Positions 6,179 to 12,349 of a DNA stretch of 13,107 nucleotides are shown piece by piece; positions within the stretch are counted from its first letter, which is position 1; every line of letters begins with the position of its first letter. The DNA is from Spyradocola sp050942925 (GTDB lineage: Bacteria; Bacillota; Clostridia; Christensenellales; UBA1750). Under the pieces are notes generated by a model, which was not told where the DNA came from, did not search any database, and saw only the letters and a program-made list of their open reading frames with translations. The stretch lies in NCBI GenBank assembly GCA_050942925.1, contig JBMNOF010000053.1, positions 1 to 13,107 of the forward strand, given 5' to 3'. Both the position numbers and the translations under genes were made by a program.

Positions 6179-7101
6179 TGCACACCCTTTCTGGTCAGCA
6201 GGTAGAGCAGCGCCATGCGCACTGCCACGCCGCTTGTGACCTGTTCATTGATGACGGATTGCTCGCTGTCCGCCGCGTCGCTGGTGAGCTCCACCCCGCG
6301 GTTGATGGGACCGGGGTGCATGATGAGCGCGTCGGGCTTGGCGTACTTCATGCGCTCCTCGTTGATGCCGAAGAACTCCGCGTACTCCCGCAGGGAGGGG
6401 AAGTTGCCCTCCTCCTGGCGCTCTTTCTGGATGCGCAGGCCCATCACGACGTCGGCGCCCTCGACGGCCTCCTCGACGCGGGTATAGGTCTTGACGCCGA
6501 GCTCCGCCATCTGCGCGGGCATGAGCGTGGGCGGCGCACAGAGCGCGACCTCCGCGCCCATGGTGTGCAGGCCGAAGATGTCGGACCGGGCTACGCGGGA
6601 GTGCAGCACATCGCCGACGATGGCGACCTTGATTCCATCCAGATGGCCCTTGTGGCGCTTGATGGTGAACATGTCCAGCAGCGCCTGGGTCGGGTGCTCG
6701 TTGATGCCGTCGCCGGCGTTGATGACGGCCGCGTGCACGTGCTGCGCCAGCAGGTGCGGCGCGCCGGACATGGGGTGGCGGATGATGATGACGTCCGTGC
6801 CCATGCTGTCCAGGGTGCGGCCGGTGTCCAGCAGCGTCTCGCCCTTCTGCACAGAGGAGGCCGAGGCGGAGATGTTCGCCGCTGCGGCGGACATGTACTT
6901 GCTGGCCAGTTCAAAGCTCATGCGCGTGCGGGTGGAGTTTTCGTAGAACAGCGTCACGATGGACTTGCCCTGCAGGTGCGCCGTCTTCTTGGTGGGGCTG
7001 TCCAGCAGCTGGCGCATGGAAGCGGCCGTGGACAAGATCATCTCGATTTCTTCCCGCTCCACATCGCGCAGGGAAAGAAGATCCTTGTGTTTGAAAGCCA
7101 T
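6175..7101 (-). CDS. pyrB: aspartate carbamoyltransferase catalytic subunit
   Basis: PyrB (308 residues) joins carbamoyl phosphate and aspartate, the committed step. The carbamoyl-phosphate loop STRTR lies at 56-60 inside FYENSTRTRMSFE. It is followed by the mobile-loop QKGETL with Lys86, RHPMSGAPHLL around 108-118, and HPTQALLD at 136-143. HPGPINRGVE lies toward the C-terminus. No pyrI regulatory-chain gene is present, so the enzyme should be a simple trimer like that of Bacillus, with control left to PyrR attenuation. Two ATGs compete: the one at 7107 has AAGGAG only 1 nt away, whereas the ATG at 7101 has it at 7 nt. Translation from 7101 (MAFKHKDLL) is therefore preferred. Confidence 0.96.
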   Translation of the reverse strand: MAFKHKDLLSLRDVEREEIEMILSTAASMRQLLDSPTKKTAHLQGKSIVTLFYENSTRTRMSFELASKYMSAAAANISASASSVQKGETLLDTGRTLDSMGTDVIIIRHPMSGAPHLLAQHVHAAVINAGDGINEHPTQALLDMFTIKRHKGHLDGIKVAIVGDVLHSRVARSDIFGLHTMGAEVALCAPPTLMPAQMAELGVKTYTRVEEAVEGADVVMGLRIQKERQEEGNFPSLREYAEFFGINEERMKYAKPDALIMHPGPINRGVELTSDAADSEQSVINEQVTSGVAVRMALLYLLTRKGVQ

Positions 7102-7108
7102 GTGCATT

Positions 7109-7114
7109 CTCCTT
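7109..7114 (-). promoter_or_regulatory. ribosome binding site deciding the pyrB start
   Basis: AAGGAG on the minus strand sits 7 nt before ATG 7101 but only 1 nt before ATG 7107. The spacing favours the downstream ATG, giving a product that begins Met-Ala-Phe-Lys. Confidence 0.7.
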
Positions 7115-7128
7115 CTCTTTAACGGGCC

Positions 7129-7674
7129 TTATTTCTGTGCGTAGAGCTCCACGCTCTCCTTGCCGTCGATTTCGTTGACGCTGACGGCGATCATCTCCAG
7201 GTGAGAGGTCGGCACGTTTTTGCCCACATAGTCCGCGCGGATGGGGAGCTCCCTGTGGCCGCGATCGATCAGGACGGCGAGCTGAATGGTCTTGGCGCGG
7301 CCCATGTCCATGACGGCGTCCATCGCGGCGCGCGCCGTGCGCCCGGTGTAGAGCACATCGTCCACGAGCACGACGTTTTGGTCGTTGACATTGGCGGGGA
7401 CGTCCGTGCCCTTGACCTGGGGATGCTCGTCCAGCAGGGAGAGGTCGTCGCGGTAGAAGGTGATGTCCAGCGTGCCCACGGGCAGCTCCGTCCCCTCTTC
7501 CTGCGCGATCAGCGCGCCGATGCGCTGCGCCAGCGGCACGCCCCGGCGCTGGATGCCGATGAGCATCAGGTTTTCCGTTCCCTTGTTGCGCTCAATGATC
7601 TCGTGCGCGATGCGCTTGATGGCGCGGCTCATCGCCACCTCGTCCATGATCTCAGCCTTTTTCCGGAATTCCAT
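7129..7674 (-). CDS. pyrR: PyrR, pyrimidine attenuation regulator and uracil phosphoribosyltransferase
   Basis: PyrR binds the pyr leader RNA when UMP is high and promotes termination; many homologues also make UMP from uracil and PRPP. The 181-residue length is the same as that of the Bacillus subtilis protein. The PRPP loop VVLVDDVLYTGRTARAAMDA is clear in the middle, with LIGIQRRGVPLAQRI before it and RELPIRADYVGKNVPTS after it. All fit the PyrR type-I phosphoribosyltransferase family rather than Upp. The start at 7674 has GGAGG with a 7-nt spacer; a longer frame upstream runs into the attenuator hairpin and is rejected. It is the first gene of the pyr operon and lies directly behind its own RNA target. 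pyrB follows after 27 nt with no second attenuator. Confidence 0.97.
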   Translation of the reverse strand: MEFRKKAEIMDEVAMSRAIKRIAHEIIERNKGTENLMLIGIQRRGVPLAQRIGALIAQEEGTELPVGTLDITFYRDDLSLLDEHPQVKGTDVPANVNDQNVVLVDDVLYTGRTARAAMDAVMDMGRAKTIQLAVLIDRGHRELPIRADYVGKNVPTSHLEMIAVSVNEIDGKESVELYAQK

Positions 7675-7697
7675 GGCTGTTCCTCCTTTTGCAAGAG

Positions 7698-7739
7698 AAA
7701 AAAATAAACGCCCTGAAGGTTTGCATTCCTTCAAGGCGC
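7698..7739 (-). terminator. attenuator terminator in the pyrR leader
   Basis: On the minus strand GCGCCTTGAAGG pairs with CCTTCAGGGCGT over 12 bp (two G-U pairs) around an 8-base loop. TTTATTTTTTT follows within 7698-7707. It lies 24 nt before the pyrR start codon. Its 5' arm and loop are also part of the competing antiterminator. Confidence 0.92.
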
Positions 7740-7777
7740 ATCAGCGCTGCGCGCATGTTGTGCTGTTCGTTTGCCAG

Positions 7778-7825
7778 ACGCACCTTGCCGTCCTCACGGG
7801 AACGAATTAAAGGAACGCTTCAACC
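7778..7825 (-). promoter_or_regulatory. PyrR-binding RNA element (anti-antiterminator) of the pyr operon
   Basis: The minus strand holds TCCCGTGAGG (7792-7801), a perfect match to the conserved PyrR-binding loop UCCNGNGAGG. It is flanked by a CGT/ACG upper stem and a CCTT/AAGG lower stem that extends to GCGTTCCTT (7810-7818) paired with AAGGTGCGT (7778-7786). The same 5' strand (7807-7818, GCGTTCCTTTAA) can instead pair over 12 positions with TTGAAGGAATGC (7723-7734), which contains the terminator's left arm. That alternative is the antiterminator. PyrR with UMP should hold the first structure, free the terminator and stop the operon. All three states are visible in the bases. Confidence 0.9.
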
Positions 7826-7831
7826 TTTGAC

Positions 7832-7860
7832 ACTATAGCACAAAAAGCTCCCCCTGTCTA
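7832..7860 (-). promoter_or_regulatory. promoter of the pyr operon
   Basis: On the minus strand TAGACA (7855-7860, one mismatch to TTGACA) is separated by 17 nt from TATAGT (7832-7837). The latter carries an extended TGC in front, giving TGCTATAGT. Transcription should begin near 7825, producing a leader of about 150 nt with the PyrR element at its start. The -35/-10 spacer contains the arm and T-run of the upstream terminator-like hairpin. Confidence 0.85.
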
Positions 7861-7880
7861 CACGGACTGCGCGAGGGGGA
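7842..7880 (-). terminator. probable terminator after rluD
   Basis: TCCCCCT (7880-7874 read on the minus strand) pairs with AGGGGGA (7855-7849). The loop is 18 bases, and GC then TTTTT (7846-7842) follows. It sits 9 nt after the rluD stop and would end the division operon before the pyr promoter region. The long loop makes it less certain than the other terminators here. Confidence 0.55.
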
Positions 7881-7889
7881 TGTTAAGTT

Positions 7890-8795
7890 TTATCTTTGCC
7901 TCTCGAGCACGCGGAGAAAGTCTTGCGGCGGTTCCGCCACAAAGTTTTGCTCTTCCCCCGTTCGCGGATGGCGGATGTGCAGCTCGCGCGCATGGAGCAT
8001 GAGCGGGCAGGGCGCGGCGGCGGACTTGGCAAAGCCGTAGAGCGGGTCGCCGCAGACCGGATGGCCCAGGCTGGCCATGTGGACGCGGATCTGGTGCGTG
8101 CGCCCGGTCACCAGGCGGCACTCGATGAGCGTTGTGCGGGAGAAAGCCTGCAGCACGCGGAAGTGCGTCACCGCCGGGCGGCCATCCGGCACGACGGCCA
8201 TCTTCTTCCGGTCCCGTGGGTTGCGGCCGATCGGGGCGTCCACCGTGCCGTTCTCCTCCCGGATGCGTCCCTCCACCAGCGCCCAATAGACGCGGCCCGC
8301 GCTGTGGACACGGATCTGCTCGGCAAGGTCCAGGTGGGCGGCATCGTTTTTTGCCACGACCAGCAGGCCCGTCGTGTCCTTGTCCAGGCGATGGACGATG
8401 CCGGGGCGGAACTTGCCCCCGATGCCGGACAGGTCGTCGCAGGCAAAGAGCAGGGCGTTGACCAGCGTGTCCTGCGCATGGCCGGCCGCCGGATGCGTGA
8501 CGAGATTCCGCGGCTTGTTGACGACCACGATGTCCGCGTCCTCGTAGACGATGGGGATGTCCATCTCCACCGGCACGGCCGCAAGCGGTTCCGGGTCGGG
8601 GATGGACAGCGCGATCTCATCCCCCGCTTCGACGGCTTGCCCCGCCTTTTTGGGCGCGCGGCCGTTGCAGGCGACATGCCCCTCCTTCAGCAGGTTCTGA
8701 ATGCGGGAGCGCGTCTCCCCACTCTTCTGCGCCAAAAAGGCATCCAAACGGATGCCTTCATCTTCCTTTGTCGCCGTCCACTGCAAATTCTTCAT
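7890..8795 (-). CDS. RluD-family 23S rRNA pseudouridine synthase
   Basis: This 301-residue protein has the RluA/RluD layout and isomerises uridines in large-subunit rRNA. An N-terminal S4 RNA-binding domain (about 15-65) carries IRLDAFLAQ and RSRIQNLLKEGHV. The pseudouridine synthase domain contains the catalytic motif HRLDKDTTGLLVVAKN, with the nucleophile Asp138. VTGRTHQIRVHMASLGHPVCGDPLYG is split over the later part. The preceding VNKPRNLVTHP carries an Arg-Asn where most homologues have Ala-Gly. The start ATG at 8795 has GGAG 6 nt upstream and lies inside the end of lspA, a 38-nt overlap. A longer frame reading further into lspA is rejected. In Bacillus the equivalent gene, rluD-like ylyB, also follows lspA just before pyrR, so the context is classical. 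The exact target uridines are not predictable. Confidence 0.94.
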   Translation of the reverse strand: MKNLQWTATKEDEGIRLDAFLAQKSGETRSRIQNLLKEGHVACNGRAPKKAGQAVEAGDEIALSIPDPEPLAAVPVEMDIPIVYEDADIVVVNKPRNLVTHPAAGHAQDTLVNALLFACDDLSGIGGKFRPGIVHRLDKDTTGLLVVAKNDAAHLDLAEQIRVHSAGRVYWALVEGRIREENGTVDAPIGRNPRDRKKMAVVPDGRPAVTHFRVLQAFSRTTLIECRLVTGRTHQIRVHMASLGHPVCGDPLYGFAKSAAAPCPLMLHARELHIRHPRTGEEQNFVAEPPQDFLRVLERQR

Positions 8796-9339
8796 GGGTT
8801 TCTCCGCCCTCCTCCGCCTTTGCCTCGCCATTGCCCTGCGGCAAGGGCTTTTTGCCCCAACGGCGGTCTCCGCGGCGCTTGTCCTTCTCCTCAAAAAAGA
8901 CCATCCAAATCGCCAACATCACGACCCCGATGTTGACAAAGCTGTCCGCCACATTGAACACCGCAAAGTTGATGAGGCAGAAGTCAAACATGTCGATGAC
9001 GTAGCCAAACACGACGCGGTCGAAGAGATTGCCCAGCGCGCCGCCCAGCGCCAAGGCGATGGCGATGCTGGGAAAGGCCGGCAGCCTTCTGCGCGAGAAG
9101 AACAGAAAATACAGCCCCGCCAGGCAGATGGCAACCGTAAGAACGATCAGCAGCCAGGTCCGTCCCTGAAGGATGCTGAACGCGGCGCCGCGGTTTTCGG
9201 CATAGGTGAACTGAAACACGCCCGGAAACAGGGGCTTCACCCCTCCGTAGACGTCCACCAGGGGGCCGGCGGCCCAGTTTTTCACGACGCGGTCCGTCAG
9301 AAACGCAAGGACCATCACGGCAATGTAGAGAATTGGCAT
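8758..9339 (-). CDS. lspA: signal peptidase II (lipoprotein signal peptidase) with an extended C-terminal tail
   Basis: LspA cleaves the signal peptide of lipidated prolipoproteins in the membrane. Four hydrophobic segments are visible (about 1-16, 61-82, 88-110 and 126-148). The aspartyl-protease signatures GALGNLFDRVVFGYVIDMFDF (catalytic Asp116) and FNVADS (Asp132) are both intact, as is AENRGAAFS (47-55). The family is usually 150-170 residues; this one has 193 because of a charged hydrophilic tail after residue 149, rich in Lys/Arg and then Glu/Gly. The last part of the tail overlaps the rluD start region. The ATG at 9339 shares one base with the divIVA stop (TAATG) and uses AGGAGG inside divIVA with a 7-nt spacer, so translation is coupled. 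Confidence 0.95.
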   Translation of the reverse strand: MPILYIAVMVLAFLTDRVVKNWAAGPLVDVYGGVKPLFPGVFQFTYAENRGAAFSILQGRTWLLIVLTVAICLAGLYFLFFSRRRLPAFPSIAIALALGGALGNLFDRVVFGYVIDMFDFCLINFAVFNVADSFVNIGVVMLAIWMVFFEEKDKRRGDRRWGKKPLPQGNGEAKAEEGGETHEEFAVDGDKGR

Positions 9340-9953
9340 TACTCGTCCTCCTGGGGAATGGGCACAATGCGTCGCGCCGCGCTCAGCGGCTGATCCTGCA
9401 AGCCCTTTTTGCTTTCCGCCGCGCCCTCTGCGCGGCTATCGGTCAGGTTGATGCGCGGCATGGCCGAGACGCGCGCCGTCGCCCCCTCCTCCGACCGCTC
9501 CCGCTCTTTTCCCAGGCCGGACTCCTCCAGCAGCTGCAGCTGCGCGTTGAGGAGCATGCGGAAGCTCTGGCGGTAGGTGGAGGCCTGCTGCTGCAGCGTG
9601 CCGAGCTGGCGGCGGATGGCGTCGGCCTCCGCATTCGCCTCGGCAACGACCTTTGCCGCCTCGGCGTTTGCGCTGCCGATGATCTCCTCGGCGCGAAGGC
9701 TCGCGTTGCGCGTGGTCTCCTCCGCGCTGCGCTGCGCCGTGACCAGCGTGTCCCGCAGCGTCGTTTCCAGGTTCTTCATGTACGTCAGCTGGTCCGCCGT
9801 GTTCTTGAGACGCTCGCGCAGCTCCTTGTTTTCCTTGGTCAGATTGTCGATGAAGGCGGCAAGCTGGTCAAGGTACGCGTCCACTTCCGCGTCGTTGTAC
9901 CCGCGCAGCTTATAGGTAAATTCTTTTTCGTGAATCTGGTCCGAGGTAATCAT
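9339..9953 (-). CDS. divIVA: DivIVA-family cell division/polarity protein
   Basis: DivIVA-type proteins bind negatively curved membrane at septa and poles and position division or wall-synthesis factors. The 204-residue product starts MITSDQIHEKEF and continues KLRGYNDAEVDAYLDQL, the conserved N-terminal lipid-binding part. The Phe-Arg pair of Bacillus DivIVA is replaced by Leu16-Arg17. Long heptad-like helices follow (about 33-75 and 95-145, rich in Ala, Glu, Leu, Gln), as expected for the coiled coil. A low-complexity polar tail (about 147-204) ends in EDE. The start at 9953 has AAGGGA 10 nt upstream; an ATG seven codons earlier lacks a site. It lies between ylmH (24-nt gap) and lspA, the standard Firmicute order. 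It could also be a GpsB-like paralogue, but length and position favour DivIVA. Confidence 0.9.
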   Translation of the reverse strand: MITSDQIHEKEFTYKLRGYNDAEVDAYLDQLAAFIDNLTKENKELRERLKNTADQLTYMKNLETTLRDTLVTAQRSAEETTRNASLRAEEIIGSANAEAAKVVAEANAEADAIRRQLGTLQQQASTYRQSFRMLLNAQLQLLEESGLGKERERSEEGATARVSAMPRINLTDSRAEGAAESKKGLQDQPLSAARRIVPIPQEDE

Positions 9954-9977
9954 GCGCACACCGTCCCTTCTCATCGG

Positions 9978-10727
9978 CTATGGCCGCAGAAACGTCTCCA
10001 CCTCGAGGAAAAGCCGACCCTTTCGGCTCTCCCCCTGCACGCTGTGGACGCGGATGCGGCCGTACCCGCGGATGGAGAGCACATCCCCTTCCGCGATCTC
10101 CGCGTCCGTGCGGTCGGTTTCCTGCCAATTCCTCTGCACGGCCCCGCCGCGCACGAGCATCTGCGCGCGCGCTCGGGAAAGGTGCAGCGTCTGCGCGAGC
10201 ACCGCATCCAGCCGCAGCGAGGGCACGTTTACAACCGCGCGCTTTCCGCTCTCGGCGGCGGGGAGCTCCCCTGCAAAGTGCGACGTGCGCACGGACGCGC
10301 GCCCCACCTCGTGCAGATTTTCCACGAGAAAGTCCGCAATCGCAGGCGTCGATGCGACGTAGGCGCAATCGCCCTGCAAGCGGATGTCCCCCATCGTCTC
10401 GCGCTGCAAGCCCAAACCCAAACAGGCACCGAGCACATCCCTGTGCTGCGGTGCTGCATAGCGCCCATCCCACTCGATGGCGACGACGGAAACCGGCGCC
10501 TCCTCCGGCTCGCAGCCCGGCTGCCAGAGCCCGACAACGGCGCGCTCCGGGTCCTCGCATCCGCCAAAGCAGCCGCTCTCCAAGCCTTCCCTGCGGGCCA
10601 GAGCGAGGAGCCTGGACCGAGCGTCCGGCGTCAGAAATACAGAAAAGACGGGGCGGACACCCCGCCCGGCGCGGCGGACAAGGTCTGCAAACCGCGCCGT
10701 CTCCATGCGTTGATCCGTCTCGTTCAT
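9978..10727 (-). CDS. ylmH: YlmH-family S4-domain RNA-binding protein
   Basis: This 249-residue protein is a YlmH homologue from the division cluster. The N-terminal two thirds carry family marks such as QHRDVLGACLGLGLQRETMGDI (95-115) and AYVASTPAIADFLVENLHEVGRASV (122-146). The C-terminal S4 domain (about 168-228) shows LRLDAVLAQTLHLSRARAQMLVRGGAV and GDVLSIRGYGRI. In Bacillus subtilis YlmH has been linked to ribosome-associated quality control, where it binds the 50S subunit in place of RqcP; the division link comes only from gene order. The ATG at 10727 overlaps the yggT stop in ATGA and has only a weak GGAAT ahead. An ATG seven codons later (10706) is possible but no better served. Confidence 0.92.
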   Translation of the reverse strand: MNETDQRMETARFADLVRRAGRGVRPVFSVFLTPDARSRLLALARREGLESGCFGGCEDPERAVVGLWQPGCEPEEAPVSVVAIEWDGRYAAPQHRDVLGACLGLGLQRETMGDIRLQGDCAYVASTPAIADFLVENLHEVGRASVRTSHFAGELPAAESGKRAVVNVPSLRLDAVLAQTLHLSRARAQMLVRGGAVQRNWQETDRTDAEIAEGDVLSIRGYGRIRVHSVQGESRKGRLFLEVETFLRP

Positions 10728-11020
10728 ATTCCGTACAGAACATACACCATGCCATAGGAGACAAGGCGCATCAAAATCATGAGGGCAATGTAGGAAAACA
10801 GCGGCGCCAGGTCGATGGGCAGCCGCCCGTTTGTAATCCGGTACGCCAGCGGGCGGAACGGGGCGATCATCGGCTCCGTGACGCGCAGAAGCAGGTTATA
10901 GACCGAATTGTCCGGGCGCAAAAACCAGGAGAGAATGGCGCGCAGGACGATCGCCCAGGAGCAGAGGTTCAGCACCCAATAGATGCCGCGAAAGACCTGG
11001 TAGAATATGGTGTTGAGCAC
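10724..11020 (-). CDS. YggT/YlmG family small membrane protein
   Basis: A 98-residue integral membrane protein with two hydrophobic regions (about 3-34 and 70-97). They flank the family's characteristic central segment VTEPMIAPFRPL (about 47-58). YlmG/YggT proteins are found in the division cluster of Gram-positive bacteria and in plastid nucleoid organisation; their molecular role is not settled. The start codon is GTG at 11018-11020, with AAGGGG 7 nt upstream, and lies 11 nt after sepF. The 3' end overlaps ylmH by four bases, so the two are probably translated together. Confidence 0.92.
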   Translation of the reverse strand: MLNTIFYQVFRGIYWVLNLCSWAIVLRAILSWFLRPDNSVYNLLLRVTEPMIAPFRPLAYRITNGRLPIDLAPLFSYIALMILMRLVSYGMVYVLYGI

Positions 11021-11031
11021 CTCGTCACCCC

Positions 11032-11610
11032 TTAGCGATGGCCGTCCTCAAAGATCTTGCTGGTGCGGTTGTCGTCGGCATAGGTCCCGGCGACCTCCAC
11101 CGTCTCCGGCGCGAGCAGGTAGGTCTGGGCCGCCGCCTTCTTGATGGTGGCGTTGATGGCATAGCATGCACCGATGAGCGTGTCGATGATGCGCTGCGCT
11201 TCCGGAAGGTCAAGCGCCTCGAGGTTGATGAGGACCGAGTGTCCCTCGAGCAGGTCGTCGATGACGTCCTTGCTGTCCTCATAGCTGTCGAGCTGGTAGA
11301 TCATCGTGCGGTGACGGGCGGCCACGGCGGGGTGGTTGATGATCTTGGAGGACGAGCCGTAGGTCGTGGTTCCCTGCGGCTGGGGATCGCGGTAGTCGTC
11401 TTCGTACCCGGAATCGTAGCCGTAGTCCGAATCCTGGACCGGGGCTTCGTTGCGCTGATAGCTCCTATTGCTGGAATAATTGTCGCGTCTATTGTTCACC
11501 ACGGGGGCTTCCTCCTCGTCATACATTTCTTCTTCCGCCGGCTCTTCTGAAGATCCCAAACCAATGAAGTTCAGGAAATTTAAGCCCTTCTTCTTTGCCA
11601 ACTGGCTCAC
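11032..11610 (-). CDS. sepF: SepF cell-division protein
   Basis: SepF tethers FtsZ to the membrane and forms rings at the septum. The 192-residue product begins with a short amphipathic helix, LAKKKGLNFLNFIGLG (4-19), the expected membrane anchor. An acidic, tyrosine-rich disordered linker (about 20-88) holds SDYGYDSGYEDDY. The globular SepF core (about 100-177) has YEDSKDVIDDLLEGHSVLINLEALD and AQRIIDTLIGACYAI, the FtsZ-binding and dimerisation fold. The start codon is GTG (11608-11610), 3 nt after the yggS stop, with AAGGA 9 nt ahead inside yggS. Length is somewhat above the 150 or so residues of Bacillus because of the linker. Placement before yggT and ylmH is canonical. Confidence 0.95.
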   Translation of the reverse strand: MSQLAKKKGLNFLNFIGLGSSEEPAEEEMYDEEEAPVVNNRRDNYSSNRSYQRNEAPVQDSDYGYDSGYEDDYRDPQPQGTTTYGSSSKIINHPAVAARHRTMIYQLDSYEDSKDVIDDLLEGHSVLINLEALDLPEAQRIIDTLIGACYAINATIKKAAAQTYLLAPETVEVAGTYADDNRTSKIFEDGHR

Positions 11611-11613
11611 TCC

Positions 11614-12330
11614 TTACTTTCCTTCCGTTCCCGTATTTTCATACCCGGCGCGCCTGCCGAACAAGGACGTTCCCAAGCGCACGAGCGTTGACCCCTCTTC
11701 CAAGGCGATTTTGGCATCCTGGCTCATCCCCATGGAGAGGATGTCCACGTTCTTGTCCTGCGCGGCGAGCTTGTCAAAGAGTGCGCGCGCCTGCGCGAAG
11801 GTCCTGTGAACCACGTCTTCCTCCGGCGTATTGGGCGCCATGCACATAAGTCCCCTCACGCGCACGTTCTCCAGCCCGAGGCAAAACTCGTAAAGTGCTG
11901 CAAGCTCCTCCGGCGCGACGCCGCCCTTCTGCGCCTCGCGCGCGGTGTTGACCTCCAGCAGGATGTCCACACAGCGGCCGTGCCGTTTGGCTTGCTTGTC
12001 GATGTCCTGCGCAAGTTCTTGCTTGTCCACAGAATGGATCAGGACGACATGGTCTATTATATACTTTATCTTGTTGCTTTGCAACCGTCCGATTTGATGA
12101 AAGCGAAGACTTTGGTCAATTTTTTCCCGCTTTTCCACCCACTCCTGTACGCGGTTTTCGCCGTAATCGTAAATTCCGACCTGCGGCAGGAGGTTGATAA
12201 CCTCCGCGCTCTGCGTTTTTGTCGCTGCCAGCAGCGTGTAGGGCCTTCCCTGCGCGGCACTGTCCAGCTCCTTGCGCACGCGCGCGACGCGCGCAAAGAA
12301 TTCTTGCACTTCCCGTTCCGTCGCTTCCAT
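11614..12330 (-). CDS. YggS/PLPBP family pyridoxal-phosphate-binding protein
   Basis: A 238-residue protein of the YggS (COG0325, PLPHP) family. It binds PLP and affects vitamin B6 and amino-acid homeostasis but has no known catalytic activity. The PLP lysine is Lys38 in LLAATKTQ. Family marks follow: YGENRVQEW (57-65), FHQIGRLQSNK (77-87), EVNTAREAQKGG, and near the C-terminus LSMGMSQDAKIALEEGSTLVRLGTSLFG. The start at 12330 has GAGGA 7 nt upstream; a longer frame reaching into the preceding gene is rejected. It corresponds to ylmE of Bacillus, immediately upstream of sepF, so it probably belongs to the division operon. Confidence 0.95.
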   Translation of the reverse strand: MEATEREVQEFFARVARVRKELDSAAQGRPYTLLAATKTQSAEVINLLPQVGIYDYGENRVQEWVEKREKIDQSLRFHQIGRLQSNKIKYIIDHVVLIHSVDKQELAQDIDKQAKRHGRCVDILLEVNTAREAQKGGVAPEELAALYEFCLGLENVRVRGLMCMAPNTPEEDVVHRTFAQARALFDKLAAQDKNVDILSMGMSQDAKIALEEGSTLVRLGTSLFGRRAGYENTGTEGK

Positions 12331-12349
12331 GGATTGTTCCTCTTTCTTC

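Noticed and set aside
3962..6205. 747-codon plus-strand open frame opposite pyrF and pyrC
   Set aside because: It is antisense to two unmistakable enzymes. Composition is His/Val/Arg/Asp-rich as expected from a reversed reading frame, with no promoter or ribosome-binding site of its own.
7675..7734. 20-residue N-terminal extension of pyrR, or a leader peptide starting at 7734
   Set aside because: It is read through the attenuator terminator. The start at 7674 has a proper ribosome-binding site and gives the family's normal 181 residues.
9333..10757. 474-codon plus-strand open frame opposite divIVA and ylmH
   Set aside because: It is a shadow frame of the division genes with no coherent protein features.
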